Positions 7,618-15,158 of a DNA stretch of 38,275 bases are shown piece after piece; positions within the stretch are counted from its first letter, which is position 1, and every line of letters begins with the position of its first letter. The stretch comes from Akkermansia muciniphila (GTDB taxonomy: Bacteria; Verrucomicrobiota; Verrucomicrobiia; Verrucomicrobiales; DEV007), in contig CAMCXS010000058.1 in assembly GCA_945883495.1 (NCBI GenBank), positions 1-38,275 of the forward strand, written 5' to 3'. Under the pieces are notes generated by a model. It ran no database searches, was not told the origin of the DNA, and was given only the letters and a program-made list of their open reading frames with translations. Both the position numbers and the translations under genes were made by a program.

Positions 7618-8826
7618 ATGTCGTCGCCCTCTGTTTTGCCGGTGGAAACCAAGTTTGCCCGGATTGCTACTCCTGATCAGCCTTTTCTCTTCGGTTGCGG
7701 CACTGAACTTGACGATCTGTGGCTTGCCTACGAGACCCATGGCGCGCTGAACTCAGATCGATCAAACGCGATTTTGGTGTTTCACGCCCTGTCGGGCACA
7801 CAGCACGCAAGTGGGCTTTGCGAGGAGGTGCCGGGGCTAGGGGAGCGCTGGACTCCCGAGTGTCATATTGGATGGTGGACTCCGTTTATCGGTCCGGGCC
7901 TGGCCCTTGATACCGATCGGTTTTTCGTGATCTGCGCGAATTATCTGGGTGGCTGTTATGGATCGACCGGACCGGCATCGGTAAATCCGAAAACAGGGTT
8001 GCCGTATGGACCGGATTTCCCTCGGGTGGGGACAAAGGACGTCGTAAGGTCGCAAGCATTGTTGCTCGACCAGCTCGGCATCGAAAAGCTCCATGCAGTG
8101 GTCGGGGCTTCAATTGGCGGCTTGTTGACCCTGAATTTTGCTACGCTGTTCCCCGAGCGGGTGCGACTGGTGGTATCGATTGCCAGCGGACTTAGGACGA
8201 CGGTGCTGACTCGGCTCACCGTTTTCGAACAGGTCATCGCGATCGAGAATGATCCGCACTTCCGAGGGGGGCTTTATTACGGAGGTCCCGCGCCGGAGTA
8301 CGGGATGGCGTTGGCCCGGATGATCAGTCACAAGACCTTTGTCCACCTGGACTCCATTGAACGGCGGGCACGAGGCGAATTGATTCAGTCGGGAGATCAG
8401 CTCGCCTGGTATCAGGTGGGGCACAACGTGGAGAGTTACATGCTCCATCAAGGGAAGAAGTTCGTGAAGCGGTTCGACGCAAACACCTACCTCCGGATTT
8501 GCGATATGTGGCTCCGATTCAATCCGATCGACGATGCCGGGGTGGAGTATGCGCACGAGCTGCTCTCGATCAGCCGCCGGGCGGGGCACCACTGGCTTGT
8601 GTTCAGTATCGATTCGGATTACTGCTTCTATCCGGAGGAGCAAGCCGAGTTGGTCAAGCAGCTTGAGCTGGCCAGCGTGCCAGTCATGCATATCACCGTG
8701 CACTCCGGAAAAGGGCACGACTCATTCTTATTGGAGCCTGAGCTGTTTACCCCGCACTTGGCCTACTCCTTGCGCCGAGGAGTGGAATGCGGAGATGCTT
8801 GGGAAGAGGAAGAGCCGGTTCCTTGA
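7618..8826 (+). CDS. metX: homoserine O-acyltransferase (MetX type)
   Basis: A 402-residue alpha/beta hydrolase of the MetX family, which transfers an acyl group (acetyl, sometimes succinyl) from CoA to homoserine in methionine synthesis. The N-terminal pattern LAYETHGALN, VFHALSG (54-60), GWWTPFIGPG and NYLGGCYGSTGPAS is diagnostic. The nucleophile elbow is GASIGG, with Ser165. The acid and base of the triad are D334 (SDYCFYPEEQ) and H367 (KGHDSF). Length is slightly above the usual 370-380. The start is ATG 7618, 53 bp after the TIR gene. In that short gap I see no SAM riboswitch. Acetyl versus succinyl preference cannot be read from these motifs by eye. Confidence 0.93.
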   Translation: MSSPSVLPVETKFARIATPDQPFLFGCGTELDDLWLAYETHGALNSDRSNAILVFHALSGTQHASGLCEEVPGLGERWTPECHIGWWTPFIGPGLALDTDRFFVICANYLGGCYGSTGPASVNPKTGLPYGPDFPRVGTKDVVRSQALLLDQLGIEKLHAVVGASIGGLLTLNFATLFPERVRLVVSIASGLRTTVLTRLTVFEQVIAIENDPHFRGGLYYGGPAPEYGMALARMISHKTFVHLDSIERRARGELIQSGDQLAWYQVGHNVESYMLHQGKKFVKRFDANTYLRICDMWLRFNPIDDAGVEYAHELLSISRRAGHHWLVFSIDSDYCFYPEEQAELVKQLELASVPVMHITVHSGKGHDSFLLEPELFTPHLAYSLRRGVECGDAWEEEEPVP

Positions 8827-8879
8827 GCGCGGGCTCGACAATCCGGAGAATGACCATAGGCTGGACCGGGAATCGAGCA

Positions 8880-9227
8880 ATGCGGACGAGAATGGTATGG
8901 CTTCTGAGCGTGTGGCTCTTTTGGGTGCCCTTGGCGTCAGCGAAGGAGAGTGTCTGCCGCGGCCAATGGGACGGCGAAGCCATTGAGATCCGTCTCAACA
9001 TCAACGAGCGGACCAATCTGGTCACGGGACAGGTCTATAAGCCCGGGGCGCCATCGGATGTGTTGGCGACGCTGGCGGGCCGACGGCTTTCGGATGGCTC
9101 CATGGAAGTGAAGCTCACCTACCGGTTCGAGGATTACGGCACTTTCCGATTGAAGCCTTCGGGGGACGGATCGACGAAAATCTGGCAGACGAGCGGGAGG
9201 GATCTCTGGTTCGGTCTTTCGGATTGA
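8880..9227 (+). CDS. small secreted protein of unknown function
   Basis: A 115-residue protein with a clear signal peptide (VWLLSVWLFWVPLASA, cut before KESVC), so it is exported. The mature part is about 90 residues, probably beta-rich (YRFEDYGTFRLKP, IEIRLNINERTNLVTGQVYKP), with a single cysteine shortly after the cleavage site. I do not recognise a family. The frame is open upstream to 8787, overlapping metX, and ATG 8850 is possible. I choose ATG 8880 because it puts the signal peptide at the N-terminus. It lies 53 bp after metX and 9 bp from the convergent lipoprotein gene. Confidence 0.7.
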   Translation: MRTRMVWLLSVWLFWVPLASAKESVCRGQWDGEAIEIRLNINERTNLVTGQVYKPGAPSDVLATLAGRRLSDGSMEVKLTYRFEDYGTFRLKPSGDGSTKIWQTSGRDLWFGLSD

Positions 9228-9236
9228 GGGAGCGTG

Positions 9237-10406
9237 TCAGGGTTGCCGGAGACTGACGTTTTTTACGAACATTTGGCACTCGATAAAAGCAAGTTCAGCG
9301 GGATCCTGAGTGCGGAAACGTAAGGTCTTTGGATTCCAACTGAACGGGAGTAACTCGCCGGCAACCTCGATTTCAAAGGGGCGGAGACGCTGGTGCCACT
9401 GAGCGAGAGCGAACCGGTATTTTTCAAAATCGGCGAAGTCATCGGCTTTGGGCGGTTCGGGACCGAAGCGGCCTTGGAGGGTGCAACGGGTGACGGTGAG
9501 CCCGAGTGGGTTCCCGAAGCGAACGTCCATCTCGTAGCCTGTCTCGACCTTGCGATGTCCTTGAACGGCCATGATGATGGAGCCGTGATCCGTGTGGAGA
9601 ATAAAGCCGCCCTTGGACGTGAGGCTGATGCGGAGCCGCTCCGTACCGGTGTCTGAGGACTCAGGAAGGCTGGCTCGCTCGACCTCCATGCGAAGGCGAA
9701 TGAAACGCAAATCTGCCAGACGGCTGGTAGGCAACGTGAGTTCCACCTCGTTCCACGATGCGTTCGGGAGAGGCGTCGAGAAAGACTGTTCGAACGGACG
9801 CAGGGTGCTTTCCCATGCGGCTTGAGCATCGTGAGAGAGTTCGGTGCTTGGCTTTCCTTCAGGTGGAGGGGCGCCAAAATGGCCGGAAAGCTTGAACTTG
9901 TGGACAGTGAGGCTGGTGCTATTGCCAATACGAAGGCGGAGAACGTGGCCCTTTCCGTCCTTGGAGACTTCCTGCGCCCCTAGCTCAATCAGGAACGAAC
10001 CGTGCGGCGTGCGGGCCACGGCGTGGCCTGCGTAACCGAGGCCGAAGCGAACCCAGCTCTGTCCGGTATGAGTGAGTTCGAGGAGCGAGTTGATGGCCCC
10101 CTGAAACTCCATGAGTTGCGCCTGGGTCAGTTCGAGTTGACGGGCTACGCCTTCCTGAACGCCTCCAGAAGCGGCTTGGCCTTGCGCAGCCTGTTCTTCG
10201 AGCCGTTCAAGACGCTCTTTGAGGAGCGTAGCCGATTCTCTGGCTGCGACCTCGCGTTCGGTAACTTGGTGCTCGGCCTCCGCCAGCCGGTCCTCGAGCC
10301 GTGCAATCTGATCGAGCAGTTGCGATGACGTCTTGTCTTTAACGGGTAGGCAAGAGCAGAGCAGCAGCCCAGCGGTGATTGGACAAGCGATGAATAGAAA
10401 ACGCAT
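9237..10406 (-). CDS. lipoprotein with coiled coil and duplicated DUF3251-like domain
   Basis: A 389-residue lipoprotein. The start is placed at the ATG complementary to 10404-10406, giving the signal MRFLFIACPITAGLLLCSC with a lipobox LCSC (lipidated Cys19). The open frame continues upstream but into the neighbouring promoter region. A coiled coil follows (about 27-85). Then come two homologous beta-rich domains. Each runs from a helper motif PHGSFLIELG or DHGSIIMAVQG, through IGNSTSLTVHKFKLSGHFG or FGNPLGLTVTRCTLQGRFG, then a WxxxLRPFE motif, and ends with LRFIRLRMEVERASL or LAFIECQMFVKNVSL. The IGN-x(2,3)-LTV pattern and the end strand resemble DUF3251 (YajI-like lipoproteins). Function unknown. 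Probably sits in the inner leaflet of the outer membrane. Confidence 0.8.
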   Translation of the reverse strand: MRFLFIACPITAGLLLCSCLPVKDKTSSQLLDQIARLEDRLAEAEHQVTEREVAARESATLLKERLERLEEQAAQGQAASGGVQEGVARQLELTQAQLMEFQGAINSLLELTHTGQSWVRFGLGYAGHAVARTPHGSFLIELGAQEVSKDGKGHVLRLRIGNSTSLTVHKFKLSGHFGAPPPEGKPSTELSHDAQAAWESTLRPFEQSFSTPLPNASWNEVELTLPTSRLADLRFIRLRMEVERASLPESSDTGTERLRISLTSKGGFILHTDHGSIIMAVQGHRKVETGYEMDVRFGNPLGLTVTRCTLQGRFGPEPPKADDFADFEKYRFALAQWHQRLRPFEIEVAGELLPFSWNPKTLRFRTQDPAELAFIECQMFVKNVSLRQP

Positions 10407-10540
10407 GACGGTGCGTGGCGGGCTACGGAGAACGAGGGTCAAGAGTTCGACGAAAGCATGCTTGCGGCGGGAACAATTTTCGAGCAAAGATCTTCTGTCA
10501 GGACGTCCAGCGCAAGATTTCCTGGCGTCTTGCCTTCACG

Positions 10541-11320
10541 ATGAAACTTAAAACCTTTTGTGCACCCGCTTGGCGCATGTCGCTCGGCTTGCCAGTCGTT
10601 CTCTCGCTCGCGTTCTCCATGGTGGCGGCGCCCAGTCTGGTCCACGCCCAAGCGTTCAAGAAGGACCCCGAGAAGCTTGACATGAGGATTCGGAACTCAA
10701 CGGACTATCTGGTGGCATTGCAACGGAACAGGAGCACACGGATTCCGGCGCAGATTCTCGCTAACGCCCGTGGTCTGATCATCATTCACCAGATCAAGGC
10801 CGGCTTGGGGATTGGATTCCAAGCTGGGAATGGATTGGCCACGGTGCGCGATCCTCGGACCGGAGCCTGGAGTCCCCCGGCCTTCGTTGCCAACGTGGAA
10901 GGCAGCTACGGGTTCCAGATCGGTGGACAGAAATCAGACACGGTCCTGCTGCTCATGGATGATCGCGGGATGGAGTTGCTGAAAGGTGGCGGCGCCAAGA
11001 TCGGCGTCAACGTCCGCGCCACGGCGGGCCCTTCAAGTGCCGGTGGTGAGTTCAAGGCGGACACCATCAAGGAGCCGATCCTCGTTTATTCCGACGCTGG
11101 CGGCTTGTATGCGGGCGCCGCGATTGAAGGGGGCGGTATCGGTCCCGCCGACAAGGCGAACGCTGTGTATTACGGAGCTTCGATGCGGGAAATCCTTTTT
11201 GAAGGCAAGGGCCACTGGTCCGAGGCGGGCAAGGAGATGATCGAGAAAATCATCCAATTTTCCCGCGAGGTGGAGGTCGCGCCACCGGTGCAAGCTCCGG
11301 TGACGCCGCCGGCCCAATAA
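10541..11320 (+). CDS. secreted SYLF-domain (Ysc84-type) lipid-binding protein
   Basis: A 259-residue protein with a signal peptide (LGLPVVLSLAFSMVAAPSLVHAQA, roughly residues 15-38; written here as LGLPVVLSLAFSM then VAAPSLVHAQA). The mature part is a SYLF domain: ILANARGLIIIHQIKAGLG, GFQAGNGLATVRD, GSYGFQIGGQKSDTVLLLM, GGAKIGVN and a final YSDAGGLYAGAAIEGG followed by YYG. SYLF domains bind phosphoinositides in eukaryotes. Bacterial members are exported proteins of poorly known function. ATG 10541 is chosen because the upstream extension to 10415 lies before the signal peptide. It is followed after 5 bp by a response regulator, so it probably heads a three-gene operon. Confidence 0.87.
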   Translation: MKLKTFCAPAWRMSLGLPVVLSLAFSMVAAPSLVHAQAFKKDPEKLDMRIRNSTDYLVALQRNRSTRIPAQILANARGLIIIHQIKAGLGIGFQAGNGLATVRDPRTGAWSPPAFVANVEGSYGFQIGGQKSDTVLLLMDDRGMELLKGGGAKIGVNVRATAGPSSAGGEFKADTIKEPILVYSDAGGLYAGAAIEGGGIGPADKANAVYYGASMREILFEGKGHWSEAGKEMIEKIIQFSREVEVAPPVQAPVTPPAQ

Positions 11321-11325
11321 CTTCC

Positions 11326-11973
11326 TTGAAGCGACCATCGAGCGTCATTCGAGTGCTGCTGGCGGACGATCACGCGGTCGTCCGGCGCGGCTTCCGGATG
11401 TTGTTGTCCGCGCAACCCGATATGGAAGTGGTGGGCGAGGCTTCCAACGGGCGGGAAGCCGCCGAACTCGCCGCCGAGCTCCAACCGGAGATCGTCATCA
11501 TGGACGTGACGATGCCGGAGTTGAATGGAATAGAAGCGACGCGGCGGATTTCCCGGGATTGTCCCAAAGTCCGGGTGCTGGCGCTCTCGATGCATAAGGA
11601 CGCGGTCTACGTCCGCGAGATTTTGCGAGCTGGGGCACGTGGCTATCTGCTGAAAGATTCTGGGGAGCGAGAACTTTTGGCTGCGGTGCGGGGAGTGGCC
11701 CAAGGGCAGGGTTATCTCAGCGCGGAGGTCTCCGAGGCGGTGCTGGATGACTATCGCAAGCATGTCACCAATCCCATCGACCTTCTTTCCTCCAGGGAAC
11801 GCGAGGTGTTGCAAATGATCGCGGAGAGCAAGACGAACAAAGAGATCGCCAACTCCTTGTCGCTCAGTGTCTATACCGTGGAAGCGCATCGTGGCCGCAT
11901 CATGGAGAAGCTCAATCTGCATTCTATTGGGGAGTTGGTCCGGTTTGCGATGCGCAATGGATTGATCGACTGA
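11326..11973 (+). CDS. NarL/LuxR-family response regulator
   Basis: A 215-residue two-component regulator. The receiver domain has the acidic pair D14-D15 (LLADDHAVVRRGF), the phosphoacceptor D60 (IVIMDVTMPELNG), a serine in LALSMH and the conserved lysine in YLLKDSG. The C-terminal DNA-binding domain is a classic LuxR helix-turn-helix (LSSREREVLQMIAESKTNKE, then TVEAHRGRIMEKL). The apparent start is TTG at 11326, five bases after the SYLF stop. There is no ATG in frame before the receiver, though a GTG inside the first strand (VIRVLL) is an alternative. It precedes its likely histidine kinase by 10 bp. Confidence 0.92.
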   Translation: MKRPSSVIRVLLADDHAVVRRGFRMLLSAQPDMEVVGEASNGREAAELAAELQPEIVIMDVTMPELNGIEATRRISRDCPKVRVLALSMHKDAVYVREILRAGARGYLLKDSGERELLAAVRGVAQGQGYLSAEVSEAVLDDYRKHVTNPIDLLSSREREVLQMIAESKTNKEIANSLSLSVYTVEAHRGRIMEKLNLHSIGELVRFAMRNGLID

Positions 11974-11983
11974 TCTTCGGTCC

Positions 11984-13327
11984 ATGGATAGCCCTCTGTC
12001 ACCCCTGCTGGAACCGGCAGGCTGGAGCGGCCGGTTCACGGACCGGGTGGTCCTGCGGGCCTTGGCCATTGGATTTACCTTGGTCGGGGTTCTGCTTACG
12101 GCCGCCGCTTTGCTGGCGATCCGCGAAAGCCAAGCCATCCGGCGGGGCAGTGCTCTATTGGCACAAGAGCAACTCGTGATGGCGCGGTTGCTCCATGAGG
12201 TTCAGGTCCAGCAGAATGCTCTGACGGAAATTCTGCATCGCCTGGCCAATCTCACGGCCGGAGCGAATGCCACCGGCTTGCTGGAGGATTTGCAGGCAGC
12301 CGATGACACGCTGGAGACCTTGTTGAATTCGGCTGGTCAGTTTGAGCCGGATGCGTCTTGGGATGCTCTGGCCACGGATATCCGGGCATTTACCCGGGAG
12401 ACGAGATCCGCGGTGGCACAACCCCAACCGCTGACCCTGGAGCAGACCCAACGAATATTCACGCACCACGATCACGTCGTGGCCCGGGTCGACTCCCTCC
12501 TGCAATCCAGCTCGGAACGTTTGCGAGCGGCGGAGTCCATGATCGAACGGCAATCCACGGAGCTGGCGACTCAGTCGGCTTTGCTACTGGGCGCCTGTTT
12601 CGGCATGGCCTCGCTTTGCGCGGTGGCCACCATCCGCTTCACCGTGCGGGGGATCAGGAGGCTTGAGGCTCAATCGGCGGAGTTGACTCGGGTCTCCTGG
12701 CACATGCTCCGGAGCCAAGAAGAGACTGCCCGCCGGTTTTCCCATGAACTTCATGATGAACTCGGGCAATCGCTCGCAGCGGTGCGTGCCAGTTTGGCGC
12801 ACGGGAGTTTCACTGAAGAGCGGGGCCATGATTGCATCCGTTTGGTGGATCAATCGATCGCCAACGTGCGGGAGATGTCCCAGCTGCTCCGGCCGGTGAT
12901 TCTTGACGATTTCGGGCTGGACGCCGGGTTGCGTTGGCTGGTGGAACGATTTGCGGAGCGGACCGGATTGCGGGCGGACTACGGGTCGGACCTCGCTTTC
13001 CGTCTAAGTGATGAGGTGGAAACGCATTTGTTCCGGATCGCCCAGGAGGCGTTGACTAATATCGCGCGTCATTCCGGAGCGACGAAGTTGTTGGTTGATC
13101 TGCGGGCTCCTTCCGCCGAAGCAGACCTCCGTTTGATTATCGAAGACAACGGACGCGGATTGCAAGGGCGGGGGGAGGTGAGCCCGCCGAGCATCGGAAT
13201 GACCGGGATTCGTGCGCGGGCGGCGCAGTGCGGGGGCGATGTCGCGTGGGAAAGTGTGCGTCCCACGGGACTGCGCCTGACCGTCACGGTGCCGCCGTCT
13301 TCGGCGCGCAACCGATCCGAGGAATAA
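11984..13327 (+). CDS. NarX/UhpB-type sensor histidine kinase
   Basis: A 447-residue membrane kinase and likely partner of the preceding regulator. Two hydrophobic helices (about 24-46 and 197-219) flank a periplasmic, mostly helical sensor region of about 150 residues. A short HAMP-like link follows. The HisKA_3 dimerisation domain contains RRFSHELHDELGQSLAAVR with phosphoacceptor H257. The ATPase domain shows the N box with N359 (QEALTNIARHSGA) and G box DNGRGL (388-393), then GMTGIRARAAQCGG. Its stop is only 6 bp from that of the convergent SulP gene. The signal sensed cannot be read from the sequence. Confidence 0.92.
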   Translation: MDSPLSPLLEPAGWSGRFTDRVVLRALAIGFTLVGVLLTAAALLAIRESQAIRRGSALLAQEQLVMARLLHEVQVQQNALTEILHRLANLTAGANATGLLEDLQAADDTLETLLNSAGQFEPDASWDALATDIRAFTRETRSAVAQPQPLTLEQTQRIFTHHDHVVARVDSLLQSSSERLRAAESMIERQSTELATQSALLLGACFGMASLCAVATIRFTVRGIRRLEAQSAELTRVSWHMLRSQEETARRFSHELHDELGQSLAAVRASLAHGSFTEERGHDCIRLVDQSIANVREMSQLLRPVILDDFGLDAGLRWLVERFAERTGLRADYGSDLAFRLSDEVETHLFRIAQEALTNIARHSGATKLLVDLRAPSAEADLRLIIEDNGRGLQGRGEVSPPSIGMTGIRARAAQCGGDVAWESVRPTGLRLTVTVPPSSARNRSEE

Positions 13328-13333
13328 AATCGC

Positions 13334-14983
13334 TCAGGCCGCGCCCGATTTTACTTTCCGCGCGGCATGGGGGTGGTTGGAAACGGGCTCGTGGTCTTCG
13401 AGACCGGCAATGATGAGTTCGCGGTTCTCGAGTTTCCAATCGTGAGCCATTTCCTCAAGCTTGCGGATGCAGGAGTGGTCCACCAGCTTCGTGTTCTTGA
13501 GGCAAACCACCACTTTGGGAGCGTGCTTCATTTGCAAAAGGAGGGAGCGAATCCCCAGCCAGTTGCTAAACACCGCCGCTTTGTGGACGCGGACGACCTG
13601 AGCGTCGTCCTCCTCCAGAACCTCCGTGTGGGGAATCAGAAGGCGGTGAGGCGGGATTCCCGAGCAAACATGGAGAAAGAGCTTGGCCAGGATCCCAGCA
13701 GCGATACCGATGAGAAGGTCGGTCGCCAGGGTGACGATCATGGTGACAACAAAGACCAAGAGCTGAGCTATGCCCACCTCCCACATGTGGAAGAACTCCT
13801 TGGGAGAGGCGAGGTTGTAACCGGTAAACACGAGCATTGCGGCGAGCGCGGCGAGAGGAATCGTGTTCAGGAGCCATGGAACGCTGGCCACCAAGGCGAG
13901 GAGGAAGAAGCCGTGCCAAAAGTTGGCGAACCGCGTCTTAGCACCGTTGTTGCGATTGGCCGAGGAGCGGACGATCTCGCTGATCATCGGCAAACCGCCA
14001 ACAAAGGCGCTCAAGGTATTGGCTGCCCCAACGGCCAAAAGGTCCCGGTTCATGTTGCTGCGCCGTTGGTAGGGGTCGAGTAGATCGATGGCCTTGGCAC
14101 TGAGCAATGATTCTAGACTGCCGACCAGGGCAAACATGATGATCCATTTGATGCTCTCGGGGCTGGAAATCACCGAGAAATCCGGGTGCGCGATCGCGCT
14201 GAGCATATTGCCGGGCAACGCGACGAGATACTTCGGCCCAACCTCAAAGTCATGACCGGCGAAATGGTAGAGATGTTGGTGGGAGATATCGAAATAGATC
14301 CCAAGCGGCGTGGCAACCAAGAGCACCAGCATGGGACCTGGAATGGCTTGGAACCACTTCAACTTCACCAACGGCCGCAGAAAGAGGATGAGGAGACTGA
14401 TGCCGCCAATCAGGGCGATCTCGGGGTTCAGGTGCATGATGGAGTGAGGAATCTCCGAGATCAGCTCCAACGGTTCCTTCGCGTGCGGGGCCACTCCAAG
14501 GGCGATGTGCGCCTGCTTTGAGATGATGATCACGCCGATGGCGGCCAACATGCCATGCACGGCGGCAACGGGAAAGAATTCCGCCAGCGTGCCAGCGCGA
14601 AACATTCCGAAGAGGATCTGAATAACACCGGCAACCATCCCGACGGCCAGGGCACGATGATAGCCCGTGGTGGGATCACCCTCTCCCAACGCTTGGACGG
14701 CTCCGAGGACGATCACGATCATCCCCGCGGCAGGGCCTTTGATCGTCAGTTCCGAGTTGGAAAAGAACGGGGTCAACAAACCTCCGATCACCGCCGTAAA
14801 GATTCCCGCGATCGGCGGGAAACCGCTCGCGATGGCGATCCCAAGGCAGAGAGGAAGTGCGATGAGGAATACCAAAAAGCCCGACAGAATGTCTTTCTTG
14901 AAGTATTGAACGAATCCAGGCAAATTCCCTACCGGCTTGGGACCGGGTGGAGATACGGGATGGCCGTGAGCGTCTGTTGACAT
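13334..14983 (-). CDS. SulP-family anion transporter with STAS domain
   Basis: A 549-residue SLC26/SulP membrane transporter with roughly 11-14 helices and a cytoplasmic C-terminal STAS domain (about 440-530, including [20 protein letters not shown]). Family motifs include [37 protein letters not shown] and the strongly conserved [20 protein letters not shown] / [13 protein letters not shown] and [20 protein letters not shown]. SulP proteins carry sulfate, bicarbonate or other anions. It is divergent from dabA, an inorganic carbon uptake gene, with 175 bp between them. Bicarbonate is therefore a reasonable guess but sulfate cannot be excluded. Start is ATG at 14983; the first 20 residues are Pro/Gly-rich. 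Confidence 0.92.
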   Translation of the reverse strand: MSTDAHGHPVSPPGPKPVGNLPGFVQYFKKDILSGFLVFLIALPLCLGIAIASGFPPIAGIFTAVIGGLLTPFFSNSELTIKGPAAGMIVIVLGAVQALGEGDPTTGYHRALAVGMVAGVIQILFGMFRAGTLAEFFPVAAVHGMLAAIGVIIISKQAHIALGVAPHAKEPLELISEIPHSIMHLNPEIALIGGISLLILFLRPLVKLKWFQAIPGPMLVLLVATPLGIYFDISHQHLYHFAGHDFEVGPKYLVALPGNMLSAIAHPDFSVISSPESIKWIIMFALVGSLESLLSAKAIDLLDPYQRRSNMNRDLLAVGAANTLSAFVGGLPMISEIVRSSANRNNGAKTRFANFWHGFFLLALVASVPWLLNTIPLAALAAMLVFTGYNLASPKEFFHMWEVGIAQLLVFVVTMIVTLATDLLIGIAAGILAKLFLHVCSGIPPHRLLIPHTEVLEEDDAQVVRVHKAAVFSNWLGIRSLLLQMKHAPKVVVCLKNTKLVDHSCIRKLEEMAHDWKLENRELIIAGLEDHEPVSNHPHAARKVKSGAA

Positions 14984-15158
14984 AGGAATGGATGCAATTT
15001 TCGAAATCTGGGCACCTTACGTCACTGGCCCGCACGCCCACCATCCCCTCGACAGGGTAAATCCCAACCCCTGGAAACGGGTCCACCCGTGGGCAAGGGT
15101 CGAAATACCCCCCGGACACGGGATGGCAGGAATGGAAGGCCGCAGGTAGACTGTCCGC
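14984..15158. promoter_or_regulatory. divergent promoter region between SulP transporter and dabA, with inverted repeat
   Basis: The 175 bp between two divergent transporter genes must carry both promoters. A perfect inverted repeat ACGGGT-CC-ACCCGT lies at 15077-15090, and the neighbouring sequence is rich in related CCC/GGG words. It could be an operator for a shared regulator. No regulator gene (for example a LysR type) is next to it in this window. Confidence 0.4.
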
